This document shows, piece by piece, positions 12,232 to 23,924 of a stretch of 64,000 bases of DNA. Source of the DNA: Actinoplanes subtropicus (GTDB lineage: Bacteria > Actinomycetota > Actinomycetes > Mycobacteriales > Micromonosporaceae); NCBI RefSeq assembly GCF_000721705.1, contig NZ_JOJL01000013.1, positions 1-64,000 of the forward strand, read 5' to 3'. The notes beneath the pieces were generated by a model. It ran no database searches, was not told the origin of the DNA, and saw only the letters and a list, made by a program, of their open reading frames with translations. Within the stretch, counting starts at the first letter, position 1, and the number at the start of each line of letters is the position of its first letter. The translations under genes and the position numbers were made by a program.

Positions 12232-13266
12232 ATGGGCGACAAGCACCGGGTGAGGTTCGAGCCGGTCGGCATCGAGATCGAGGTCGACGAGGAGCAGACC
12301 GTGCTGCGCTCCGCGTCCGAGCAGGGGCTGATGCTCATGCACGGGTGCAAGGAGGGCCAGTGCGCGGCCTGCAAGTCGTTCGTCCTGGACGGTGACGACA
12401 TCGAGCTCGACCGCTACTCCACGTTCGCGCTGCCCGACTACGAGAAGGAGGAGGGCTTCACGCTCCTGTGCCGGGCGCACGTGTACGAGGACGTGACGAT
12501 CGAGCTGCTCAACTTCGACGAGGAGATGATCCGCTCCGGGCTGCCCATCGTGACCGCGGTGGCGGAGGTCGTGTCGATCACCCCGGTGACCCACGACCTC
12601 CGGCACCTGGTGCTCAAGCTGATCGAGCCGGTCGAGGTCACCTTTTTCCCGGGCCAGTACATGGACATCAGGATCCCGGGTACGGAGGTCAGCCGCTCCT
12701 TCTCGATGGCGAGCACTGCCAAGAACCAGCTCGAGTTCATCATCAAGGTCTATCCGGACGGACTCTTCTCCGCGTTCCTCGACAAGAAGCTGCGAGTCGG
12801 CGACCGGCTCGATCTGACCGGGCCGTTCGGGGTGTTCACGCTGCGCGACGCCCCCGACCGGGATCTGGTCTTCGTCGGCGGCGGGGCCGGCCTGGCCCCG
12901 ATCCTCGCGCTGCTGCGGTCGATGGCCGAGCGCGGAATAGACCGCAAAGCAGTGTTCTACTACGGCGCCCGTACGGCAAAAGACCTTTGTTTTGTCGCCG
13001 AGATCGAGGCGCTCAAGGAGAAGCTCCCGGACTTCCAGTTCGTGCCGGCGCTGTCCGAGCCGGTCGCGGGCGAGGCGTGGGACGGCGAGGTCGGGTTCGT
13101 CACCGACGTGCTCAAACGCTACGAGGCCGACCTGAGCCGCGCGCACGCCTACCTTTGCGGGCCGCCGCCGATGGTCGAGGCGGCCATGCCGCTGCTGGCC
13201 TCGCTCGGCGCTCCCGAGAAGCACATCTACTACGACAAGTTCACGACCACAGGTGGGGAGGACTGA
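12232..13266 (+). CDS. mimB: Monooxygenase reductase (2Fe-2S / FAD / NAD(P)H)
   Basis: The 344-residue reductase passes electrons from NAD(P)H to the diiron hydroxylase. The N-terminal plant-type ferredoxin domain has cluster ligands C39, C44, C47 and C80 (CX4CX2CX32C). The FAD-binding RSFSMAS motif near residue 155 and the nucleotide-binding GGGAGLAPILALL near 213 follow, and the end CGPPPMVEAA is typical of ferredoxin reductase-like oxygenase reductases. Its stop codon overlaps the start of the next subunit gene by one base (TGATG). Confidence 0.94.
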   Translation: MGDKHRVRFEPVGIEIEVDEEQTVLRSASEQGLMLMHGCKEGQCAACKSFVLDGDDIELDRYSTFALPDYEKEEGFTLLCRAHVYEDVTIELLNFDEEMIRSGLPIVTAVAEVVSITPVTHDLRHLVLKLIEPVEVTFFPGQYMDIRIPGTEVSRSFSMASTAKNQLEFIIKVYPDGLFSAFLDKKLRVGDRLDLTGPFGVFTLRDAPDRDLVFVGGGAGLAPILALLRSMAERGIDRKAVFYYGARTAKDLCFVAEIEALKEKLPDFQFVPALSEPVAGEAWDGEVGFVTDVLKRYEADLSRAHAYLCGPPPMVEAAMPLLASLGAPEKHIYYDKFTTTGGED

Positions 13267-14435
13267 TGACGACCGCGACGGAACGTAGCGTTCCCAAGCC
13301 CGTCTTCACCGACGCCGAGGCCGGCGCGAAGGAGTTCCCGGACTCGTCGGCGCGCCGGTTCAACTACTACGTCCCGCAGAAGCGCAAGCAGACCCACTAC
13401 GAGGACGTGACGGTCGAGGTCCAGCCGGACCCGCGGCACTACCTCGCCCAGGGCTGGCTGTACGGGTTCGCCGACGGCCGGGGCGGCTATCCCCTGGAGT
13501 GGACGGCGCTCAAGGCGTGGGGCAGCAACCGTCCCGTGCCGTCGCGCAGCCCGGGGTCCGGCGGACAGGGATATGAATGGCCGGCACACGGCTGGCACGA
13601 GTTCCGCGACCCGAACGAGGAGTGGGAGCTGTCGCTCTACCGCTACAACGCCAACGTGGTGCGGCAGGTCAACGCGAATGTGGACGCGGCCAAGCAGGCG
13701 AAGGCGTTCGAGCAGTGGAACCCGAACTGGGTGCGCTTCGTCCAGCAGCACGTCGGCGCGTGGATGCACGTCGACCACGGCCTTGGCCTGTATCTGTTCG
13801 CCAACGCCAACCGCCGCGGGCCGACCAACATGCACAACACCGCGATGGCGGTGAACAGCATGCACCTGATCCGGGCCGCCCAGGACCTGGCGCTCTACCA
13901 GCTCACGCTGGACGAGGAGATCGAGGGCTTCTTCGGCGCCGCGCACCTGGAGACGTGGAACTCCGACCCGTCCTGGCAGGGCGTGCGCGAGGTGGCCGAG
14001 CGGCTCACCGCGATCGACGACTGGGCCGAGGCGGTCTTCGCGGCGAACATCGTCTTCCAGCCGCTGGTCGGCGAGCTGTTCCGCAGCCAGCTGGTGATGC
14101 AGGCGGCGCCGCGCAACGGCGACTTCGTCACCCCGACGATCGTCGGCGCCGAGGAGTTCGACTTCTCCGAGCGGGACCTGCGCTACACCGCGGCGATGTT
14201 CGACCTGCTCGCCAACGACCGCGAGTTCGCCGAGCACAACAACCGGATCCTAAACGGCTGGCTGGCCAACTGGGTCGGGCTGACCATGCCCGCCGCCCGG
14301 GCGCTGCAGCCGCTGTGGTCGCAGCCGGACAGCAAGCCGATCCGCTTCGAGGATGCGCTCGACCGGGTGAAGAGCCGGTTCGCCGGCATCGTCGAGGACC
14401 TGGGCCTGGAACTCCCCAAGGAGCTGGACCGATGA
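13266..14435 (+). CDS. mimC: Monooxygenase hydroxylase, small (beta) subunit
   Basis: The 389-residue protein has the ferritin-like all-helical character of the beta subunits of soluble diiron monooxygenases. It lacks the E/ExxH iron ligands, as expected for a structural partner. Family-like segments are RRFNYYVPQKRKQTHYEDV near the N-terminus and DPNEEWELSLYRYNANV. The ATG overlaps the reductase stop, and the 3' end overlaps the coupling protein start as ATGA, indicating translational coupling and matched subunit amounts. Confidence 0.93.
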   Translation: MTTATERSVPKPVFTDAEAGAKEFPDSSARRFNYYVPQKRKQTHYEDVTVEVQPDPRHYLAQGWLYGFADGRGGYPLEWTALKAWGSNRPVPSRSPGSGGQGYEWPAHGWHEFRDPNEEWELSLYRYNANVVRQVNANVDAAKQAKAFEQWNPNWVRFVQQHVGAWMHVDHGLGLYLFANANRRGPTNMHNTAMAVNSMHLIRAAQDLALYQLTLDEEIEGFFGAAHLETWNSDPSWQGVREVAERLTAIDDWAEAVFAANIVFQPLVGELFRSQLVMQAAPRNGDFVTPTIVGAEEFDFSERDLRYTAAMFDLLANDREFAEHNNRILNGWLANWVGLTMPAARALQPLWSQPDSKPIRFEDALDRVKSRFAGIVEDLGLELPKELDR

Positions 14436-14818
14436 CGCAGTTCAAGACGCAGTTCAAGGTGGCGGAAAGCCCCTTCAAGTCGGACAACACGGCGTCCAAC
14501 ATGTGCGGCTTCACGCTGATGAACAACCAGGTCGGGGTGGTGGTGGCCGAGGTGATGGCGGACAAGCCGAACGTACGGGTCACTCCCCTGCCCTCGATGA
14601 TCCGGGTGGACGCGACCGGCCGGATGGACGTCGTCTACGACGAGGTCGCCGAGGCGCTCGGCGAGGAGGCCGGCTACTTCGACGCGGCCCAGTTCGAGGA
14701 GAACATGTCCACCCACTACGGCCGCATGATCCACGAGGACGACCGCACGATCATGTTCGCCAACCCGGAGGACGCGGCCGAGTTCATCGGCTTCGACCTG
14801 CAGGCTGGGCCTCAGTAG
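14432..14818 (+). CDS. mimD: Monooxygenase coupling (effector) protein
   Basis: The 128-residue protein matches the MmoB/PrmD/MimD coupling proteins, which carry no cofactor and bind the hydroxylase to gate oxygen and electron transfer. The segments SNMCGFTLMNNQVGVVVAEV and VRVTPLPSMIRVDATGRM are characteristic. It overlaps the beta subunit gene by four bases and completes the four-component monooxygenase in the order alpha, reductase, beta, coupling protein, as in mycobacterial mimABCD and rhodococcal prmABCD. Confidence 0.93.
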   Translation: MTQFKTQFKVAESPFKSDNTASNMCGFTLMNNQVGVVVAEVMADKPNVRVTPLPSMIRVDATGRMDVVYDEVAEALGEEAGYFDAAQFEENMSTHYGRMIHEDDRTIMFANPEDAAEFIGFDLQAGPQ

Positions 14819-14878
14819 ATGCCTGGACCTCCGGTCGGCATAGATCAAGCCCAAGAAACCGAAAAGGGAGGTAGCGCC

Positions 14879-15945
14879 TTGTACGAGAAGGACGGCGAGA
14901 AGTACTTCATCGTCGACAGCCACATGCACTACTGGAACGCGGCGCCGTCCAACTGGGTGCCGGGCGCCGAGCAGTACGCCAAGGGCTGGATCGAGTGCTT
15001 CCACGCCTACCAGGGCCTCGGCCCGGCCGAGACGCACTGGCCGATCGGGAAGTTCATGGCCTACACCGAGGACGACCTGATGAAGGACGTCTTCGAGGAC
15101 GGGTACGTGGACGTCGCGATCTTCCAGCCGACGTACCTGACCGAGTGGTACCGGGAGGGCTTCAACACCACCGAGCGCAACGCCGCGCTCGGCGCCAAGC
15201 ACCCCGGCAAGTTCATCGCGAACACCCGGTGGGACCCACGCGACGGCGACGACGGGCTGAAGAAGCTCGCCGAGAACGTCGACCGGTTCGGCAGCATCGG
15301 CGTGAAGCTCTACACCGCGGAGTGGAACAACGGCTCGCGCGGCTGGACGCTCAAGGACCCGGCCGCGTACCGGTATCTGGAGAAGTGCCAGGAACTCGGC
15401 ATCAAGAACATCCACGTGCACAAGGGCCCGACGATCTGGCCGCTGGACAAGGACGCGTTCGACGTCTCCGACGTGGACCACGCCGCGACCGACTTCCCGG
15501 CGCTGAACTTCATCGTCGAGCACGTCGGGCTGCCCCGGATCGAGGACTTCTGCTTCATGGCGACGCAGGAGCCCAACGTGTACGCCGGGCTGTCCGTGGT
15601 CATCGGGGGCCTGATGCACGCCCGTCCGCGGTTCTTCGCCAAGGTGATGGGCGAGCTGCTGTTCTGGGTCGGCGAGGACAAGATGACGTTCGGCAGCGAC
15701 TACGGCATCTGGGAGCCGAAGTGGCAGATCGAGGGCTTCGTCGACTGGGACTACCCGGGGAGTGAGTTCGACGACTACCCGCGCGTGAACACGGCGACCA
15801 AGAAGAAGATCCTCGGGCTCAATGCCGCGAAGTTGTACGGCATCGACGTGCCCGAGGAGTATCAGCTCGGCGCGGGCGAGGGGGCACCGGCGGCCCGGGA
15901 CGACGCGGTCGGCGTCAGCTCGGAGTCGCCGGCGGCGTCGCCGGC

Positions 15946-15949
<4 letters not shown>
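14879..15949 (+). CDS. Amidohydrolase-family protein of the monooxygenase operon, TTG start
   Basis: The 356-residue protein begins KDGEKYFIVDSHMHYW soon after the start and carries the HxH metal motif of the amidohydrolase superfamily, EHVGLPR and FGSDYGIWEP near the end. A homologue sits at this place in prm/mim operons; its exact reaction is not established to my knowledge. The TTG at 14879 is preferred over an ATG at 14819 because AAGGGAGG lies just upstream and the family conserved sequence begins there. It overlaps the next gene by four bases. Confidence 0.88.
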
Positions 15950-19613
<3,664 letters not shown>

Positions 19614-19624
<11 letters not shown>

Positions 19625-19823
19625 CCAGCCAGGCGAGCCCGGCCGCGCCGAGCACCGCGCTGCCCGCCAGGAAGGCCGGGTTGTGCGCCGTCCACCAGCG
19701 GATCCGCACCCGTACGTGGCCCGGCACGTCGTCCGGCCGTACCACCTTGAGCGCGATGACGTTGAGCCCGGCCAGGACCAGCCCGAGCGCGCCGAACCAG
19801 GCAACCGTCGCAGCGAGTTCCAT
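19614..19823 (-). CDS. Small two-helix membrane protein
   Basis: The 69-residue product starts MELAATVAWFGALGLVLAGLN and has one transmembrane helix at each end around a basic, Trp-containing loop (residues 29-47). I do not recognise a family. It converges on the metal transporter gene. The large GTCTCA-containing inverted repeat lies just upstream of its start. It is possibly real, given the good membrane topology and codon use. Confidence 0.6.
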
Positions 19824-19850
19824 GCCGCCATGACATCCCGCGGCGCCCGC

Positions 19851-19879
19851 GCCGGGCGTCTCACCTTGAGACGCCCGGC
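19851..19879. promoter_or_regulatory. 13+3+13 inverted repeat containing GTCTCA-N3-TGAGAC
   Basis: Perfect 13-base arms surround CCT, and the centre repeats the palindrome at 10215-10229. It may be the second operator of the monooxygenase regulator, acting on the leftward small gene. Alternatively it is a rho-independent-like hairpin for the leftward DUF4360 gene ending at 20100. No T-run follows on either strand. Confidence 0.45.
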
Positions 19880-19881
19880 TC

Positions 19882-19900
19882 GGCGAGACGGTCTCGCCGA
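19882..19900. repeat. Second adjacent hairpin, CGGCGAGAC-G-GTCTCGCCG
   Basis: Nine-base perfect arms sit around a single base, immediately next to the larger hairpin. It also contains GAGAC/GTCTC half-sites, but in the opposite order. Confidence 0.4.
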
Positions 19901-20099
19901 CGGCGACGCCGATGGCCCCTCCCGGCCGGCGCGGTGCGCTCGTTCCCGGATCGCCGGCCGGGAGTGCTTGAGTCAGCGTGACAGCCCCCGCTGGAACGAC
20001 GCTGACGCGGCACTGAAACCGGGCGTCGCGCCGGTCGGTTTTCCCGGCCGGCGCGACAGTTCGAGGTGCCGTTCTAGCGGTATGTGAAATGCATCGGGA

Positions 20100-20765
20100 T
20101 CAGTGCGGGCACTGCGCCCACTGGAAGTGGTACACGGTGTTGATCGCGCCGTCGGTCGAGTCCATCGAAATGAAGCTCGTCGTGTGCGCGGTGTCCGAGG
20201 TCCCCGCCATCGCCCGCAGTTCCGTGTTGATGTTGAGATTGCGCAGCGCGCCGCACGGCGCCCAGATCAGCGCGGCGACCGGCACCTCGTCGGAGCTCTG
20301 CCAGTCGTCGCCGTACGGCCCGGCGAACGTGTGGCTGACGTACGCGGTCTGCGATTGGCCTTGGAAGTAGTAGTTGGCCCGCTCGAGAGCGCTCGCTCCC
20401 CCCACGAGCGATGCGAAGCCGCGGTAGTCCACCTTGCTGATCGCGTAGGTGAAGCCCTGCGGCACGTGGACGACGATGTTGAGCTGGCAGTTCTTCCGCC
20501 AGTCGGTCGCCGTGGCGCCCACCCCGACCAGGGCGGTGTAGGCGGAGTAGGTGACCGTGAAGGCCGTGTTGTCCGGCGAGACCGCCACGGCGGCGCTGCC
20601 GGGCGGGCAACCGGTGCCGTTGACCGTCACCACGTCGATGACGATCCGGTCGGTGGGCGGTGGCACGGGGAGGTCCATGAACCCGGTGGCGGATACCGGC
20701 GCGGCCACCATCGTCGATGCCAGCACCCCGATCAGGGCGCAGCAGATGAGCCAGGCTTTGCGCAT
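20100..20765 (-). CDS. Secreted DUF4360 protein (paralogue 1)
   Basis: The 221-residue precursor has a clean signal peptide (MRKAWLICCALIGVLASTM to SATG) and a DUF4360-type body. Conserved phrases shared with the divergent neighbour are VNGTGCPPGSAAVAVSPDN, RKNCQLNIVVHVPQGF, NYYFQGQSQTAYV and the end HFQWAQC. Cysteine pairs suggest disulfides. The biochemical function of DUF4360 is unknown. It shares a promoter region with its paralogue at 20995-21633. Confidence 0.85.
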   Translation of the reverse strand: MRKAWLICCALIGVLASTMVAAPVSATGFMDLPVPPPTDRIVIDVVTVNGTGCPPGSAAVAVSPDNTAFTVTYSAYTALVGVGATATDWRKNCQLNIVVHVPQGFTYAISKVDYRGFASLVGGASALERANYYFQGQSQTAYVSHTFAGPYGDDWQSSDEVPVAALIWAPCGALRNLNINTELRAMAGTSDTAHTTSFISMDSTDGAINTVYHFQWAQCPH

Positions 20766-20825
20766 TTGGACTCCTTCCAGATAAGGCCCGCGGTAGGCCC
20801 TACGATGCCGCCAGGCTATTTATTC

Positions 20826-20843
20826 CATTGATGGACGTCAATG
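20826..20843. promoter_or_regulatory. Inverted repeat CATTGA-N6-TCAATG
   Basis: Perfect six-base arms lie near the leftward DUF4360 promoter. The arm sequence recurs at 20945-20960 near the other paralogue. Confidence 0.4.
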
Positions 20844-20944
20844 TATGAGTTTCCTTGCCATCCGTCAGACAGTTTGCCGGTCAAATTGATCAAATTCGGC
20901 ATCTTGCTGAGGCGCCGCGGACGTGGCTAGCATTCTGGTCGGAC

Positions 20945-20960
20945 ATTGATGTCGATCAAT
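20945..20960. promoter_or_regulatory. Inverted repeat ATTGAT-GTCG-ATCAAT
   Basis: Perfect six-base arms lie 35 bases upstream of the rightward DUF4360 start. The site shares CATTGATG with the one at 20826, and a third related TTGATCAA is at 20886-20893. Confidence 0.4.
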
Positions 20961-20994
20961 ATGCTTCCACCACGTCAAGCAGGAAGGAATTCCG

Positions 20995-21633
20995 ATGAGC
21001 ATCAGGCTCAGATGGGCCCTCGCGTCCGCCGGCGCGCTCGCCGTCCTCGCCGTGCCCGGCGTCTCGCGGGCCGACGAGGCCTCGGCGCCCCCGGCCGGGC
21101 AGGTCACCCTCGACGTGCAGACGGTCAACGGCTCCGGCTGCCCGGCCGGCACGGCGAGCGTCGCAATGCTGCCCGACAACACCGGCTTCCGTATCAAATA
21201 CACGGATTTCCGGGCCGAGGACGGCGGCAACGCCGACCCCACCGCCATCCGCAAGAACTGCCAGGTGAACCTGCTCGTGCACATCCCGCAGGGGTTCACC
21301 TTCGCGATCGCCCGCGCCGACTACACCGGCCGCGCCCACCTGGAGCCGGGGGCCACCGCGCTGGAGCGGTCCAACTACTACTTCCAGGGCTCGTCGAACA
21401 ACAGCTACGCCGACCACTGGTTCGGCGGCCCGCTCGACGGCACCTGGCGGGCGACCGACATCACGGCGGCCGCCGAGCTGGTCTACGCCCCGTGCGGCGC
21501 CACCCGCAGCCTCAACATCAACACGGAGCTGCGGGTGGACGGCGGCACCTCGACGGCGAAGAGCTACATCTCGATGCGGACCTCCGACGGGGAGGTCTAC
21601 ACCATCGTCAACTTCCAGTGGAAGCAGTGCTGA
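20995..21633 (+). CDS. Secreted DUF4360 protein (paralogue 2)
   Basis: The 212-residue precursor has a signal peptide (to about residue 24, SRADE) and closely parallels the divergent gene: VNGSGCPAGTASVAMLPDN, RKNCQVNLLVHIPQGF, NYYFQGSSNNSYADHWF, LNINTELR and FQWKQC. The two genes therefore arose by duplication. AGGAAGG precedes the ATG. The ATTGAT inverted repeat lies just upstream. Function unknown; a secreted, disulfide-bonded protein is all that can be supported. Confidence 0.85.
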   Translation: MSIRLRWALASAGALAVLAVPGVSRADEASAPPAGQVTLDVQTVNGSGCPAGTASVAMLPDNTGFRIKYTDFRAEDGGNADPTAIRKNCQVNLLVHIPQGFTFAIARADYTGRAHLEPGATALERSNYYFQGSSNNSYADHWFGGPLDGTWRATDITAAAELVYAPCGATRSLNINTELRVDGGTSTAKSYISMRTSDGEVYTIVNFQWKQC

Positions 21634-21644
21634 GTCGCGCGACC

Positions 21645-21664
21645 GCCGGGCACGGGGGCCCGGC
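21645..21664. terminator. Hairpin after the rightward DUF4360 gene
   Basis: GCCGGGC and GCCCGGC are separated by six bases, 12 bases after the stop. There is no T-run, as is usual in this GC range. It lies between two convergent genes. Confidence 0.45.
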
Positions 21665-21693
21665 TCCGCAAACTCAGCGCGGCGCCGGGTGTC

Positions 21694-22737
21694 TCAGCGC
21701 AGCGTGTCGATGTCGATGACGAAGCGGTACCGCACGTCGGAGCGCAGCACCCGCTCGTACGCCTCGTTGACCTGGTCGGCGCCGATCACCTCGACCTCCG
21801 GGGCGATCCCGCGCTCGGCGCAGAAGTCGAGCATCTCCTGGGTCTCGGCGATGCCGCCGATGCCGGAGCCGGCGAACGAGCGCCGGTTGCCGAACAGCGC
21901 GAAGACCGGCACGGGCAGCGGCTCCGGCGGCGCGCCGACGCTGACCAGGGTGCCGTCCAGGCGCAGCAGGCCCAGGTGGGCGGCCATGTCGATCGGGGCG
22001 CTGACCGTGTTGATGATCAGGTCGAAGGTGTTCCGGAGCGCCTCGAAGGTGGCCGGGTCGCTGGTGGCGTGGTAATCCCCGCCGCCAAAGGCCAGACCGT
22101 CGTCTTTCTTGCTCAGCGTCTGCGACAGGACGGTCACCTCGGCGCCCATCGCCGCGGCGATCTTGACGGCCATGTGCCCGAGACCGCCCATGCCGACCAC
22201 GGCGACCTTCTTGCCGGGCCCGGCGTTCCAGTGCGCCAGCGGGGAGTACGTGGTGATGCCGGCGCACAGCAGGGGCGCCGCCTTCTCGTACGGGATAGCC
22301 TCGGACACCCGCAGCACGAAGTCCTCGTCGACGACGATGTGCGTCGAGTAACCGCCCTGCGTGATGGTGCCGTCGCGGTCGACGCTCGTGTAGGTGCCGG
22401 TGTTGCCGTTGAGGCAGTACTGCTCCTGGCCGGCCCGGCAGTTCTCGCACTCGCGGCACGAGTTGACCATGCAGCCGACGCCGACCCGGTCGCCCACGGC
22501 GTGCCTGGTGACCTCGGCGCCGATCTCGGCCACCGACCCGACGATCTCGTGGCCGACGGTCTGCGGGTAGGCGATCTCGCCCCACTCCCCGCGTACGGTA
22601 TGGATGTCGGAGTGACAGATTCCGGCGTACCGGATCTCGATGAGAACGTCGCGCGGGCCCAGGTCCCGCCGCTCGATCGTGGTACGGACGAGCGGGTCGG
22701 TGGCCGAGGTCGCGGCGATCGCGTTGACGGTGCGGAT
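21694..22737 (-). CDS. Zinc-dependent alcohol dehydrogenase (YahK/CAD-like) with apparent ATC start
   Basis: The full-length product of about 347 residues is a medium-chain NADP-dependent alcohol/aldehyde reductase. It begins [15 protein letters not shown] and contains the catalytic zinc ligands in GICHSDIH and GHE, the structural zinc cysteines in [15 protein letters not shown], and the nucleotide motif GMGGLGHMA. No ATG, GTG or TTG occurs in frame between the upstream stop (22758-22756) and a GTG at 22533. Starting at that GTG would delete the catalytic Cys. The family-like start is an ATC at 22737 with GGGAGG five bases upstream. Either a rare ATC start is used, or a base change has disabled the gene. 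Confidence 0.82.
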   Translation of the reverse strand: MRTVNAIAATSATDPLVRTTIERRDLGPRDVLIEIRYAGICHSDIHTVRGEWGEIAYPQTVGHEIVGSVAEIGAEVTRHAVGDRVGVGCMVNSCRECENCRAGQEQYCLNGNTGTYTSVDRDGTITQGGYSTHIVVDEDFVLRVSEAIPYEKAAPLLCAGITTYSPLAHWNAGPGKKVAVVGMGGLGHMAVKIAAAMGAEVTVLSQTLSKKDDGLAFGGGDYHATSDPATFEALRNTFDLIINTVSAPIDMAAHLGLLRLDGTLVSVGAPPEPLPVPVFALFGNRRSFAGSGIGGIAETQEMLDFCAERGIAPEVEVIGADQVNEAYERVLRSDVRYRFVIDIDTLR

Positions 22738-22768
22738 GATGTCCTCCCTGGTTCGTTACGGACTTCGG

Positions 22769-23791
22769 CTACGGGCGCAGCAGCGCCTTGACCGCGCGCC
22801 GCTCGTCCATCGCCCGGTAGCCGTCAGCTGCCCGCTCCAGCGGCAGTTCAAGATCAAAGACTTTACCCGGCTCGATCGTACGGGCGGCGATCAGTTCCAT
22901 CAGGTGGGGCAGGAATCGGCGTACCGGCGCCGGACCGCCCTGCAGGCGCACCAGCGACCAGAACAGGTCCATCCCCGGCAGGCTCACGTCGTGGGTGACG
23001 CCGACGAAGCCGACGCTCCCGCCCGGCCGGGCCGAATGGATCGCCTGCATCATCGACTCCTGGGTGCCGACCGCCTCGACCACCGAGTGCGCGCCGAGCC
23101 CGCCGGTGAGCTCCCTGATCCGGGCGATGCCCTCGTCGCCGCGCTCGGTCACGACATCCGTCGCGCCGAACTCGCGGGCCAGCCTCTGCCGCGACTCGTG
23201 CCGGCTCATCGCGATGATCCGCTCCGCGCCCAGCTGCTTGGCCGCCAGCACGGCCAGCAGCCCGACGGCCCCGTCGCCGACGACCGCGACGGTCCGGCCG
23301 GGACCGGCCTCGGCCGCGACCGCGGCGAACCAGCCGGTGCCCAGCACGTCGGAGGCGGCCAGGTAGCCCGGGATCAGCTCGGCCGGGGGCAGCTCCGGCG
23401 CGGCCACCAGGGTGCCGTCGGCCAGCGGCACCCGCAGGTACTCCGCCTGCGCGCCGAGCGCGCCCATCGGCACCCGGTGCACGCACGCGCTCTGGTAGCC
23501 GGCCCGGCACAGCTCGCAGGTGTTGTCCGTGGCCCAGAACGAGCCGACCACGAACTGGCCCGGCCGCAGCCCGGTGACCTCGCTGCCGACCTCCTCGACG
23601 ACGCCCACGTACTCGTGGCCCATCGGGCTCGGCCCCTCGACCTTGTCGACGCCCCGGTACGGCCACAGGTCGGACCCGCACACGCAGGCGGCCGACACCC
23701 GGATGACCGCGTCGGTCGGCTGCTCGATCCGGGGGTCGTCCCGGTTCTCCACCCGGACGTCGCCGGGAGCGTGCATGACCACGCCGCGCAT
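22769..23791 (-). CDS. Zinc-dependent alcohol dehydrogenase (Tdh-like MDR)
   Basis: The 340-residue medium-chain dehydrogenase has CVCGSD (catalytic Cys), GHEYVGVV, a structural-zinc loop (CELCRAGYQSAC) and the Rossmann motif GDGAVGLLAVLAAKQLG. It probably oxidises or reduces a small alcohol or aldehyde with NAD(P). The ATG at 23791 has GGAG eight bases upstream. A regulator gene diverges from it with the palindrome at 23874-23888 between them. The gene ends 31 bases before the other alcohol dehydrogenase, so both may form one leftward operon under that regulator. Confidence 0.9.
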   Translation of the reverse strand: MRGVVMHAPGDVRVENRDDPRIEQPTDAVIRVSAACVCGSDLWPYRGVDKVEGPSPMGHEYVGVVEEVGSEVTGLRPGQFVVGSFWATDNTCELCRAGYQSACVHRVPMGALGAQAEYLRVPLADGTLVAAPELPPAELIPGYLAASDVLGTGWFAAVAAEAGPGRTVAVVGDGAVGLLAVLAAKQLGAERIIAMSRHESRQRLAREFGATDVVTERGDEGIARIRELTGGLGAHSVVEAVGTQESMMQAIHSARPGGSVGFVGVTHDVSLPGMDLFWSLVRLQGGPAPVRRFLPHLMELIAARTIEPGKVFDLELPLERAADGYRAMDERRAVKALLRP

Positions 23792-23873
23792 GTTTTCTCC
23801 TTGGTCTTCGCCGTCCAGTGACAGTTCCCAGCCAACCGCTTCGGAACCGCCGGAGGGAGTTCCTGTTGAGGGG

Positions 23874-23888
23874 TGTACTGGCAGTACA
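23874..23888. promoter_or_regulatory. Palindrome TGTACTG-G-CAGTACA, candidate XRE operator
   Basis: A perfect 7+1+7 inverted repeat lies between the divergent dehydrogenase (23791) and XRE regulator (23925). It is the only strong palindrome in this gap, so it is the likely binding site of the regulator. Confidence 0.65.
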
Positions 23889-23924
23889 TCCCAGTTCCGC
23901 GCGGCCCGTCGTACGGTCGAGGAC

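Noticed and set aside
19882..19900. Second hairpin treated as another activator operator
   Set aside because: Half-sites are in reversed order (GAGAC-GTCTC), so it does not match the palindrome at 10215; it is kept only as a hairpin.
21694..22533. Shortened alcohol dehydrogenase starting at the GTG at 22533
   Set aside because: It lacks the catalytic zinc ligands and first ~68 residues that are clearly encoded upstream in the same frame.
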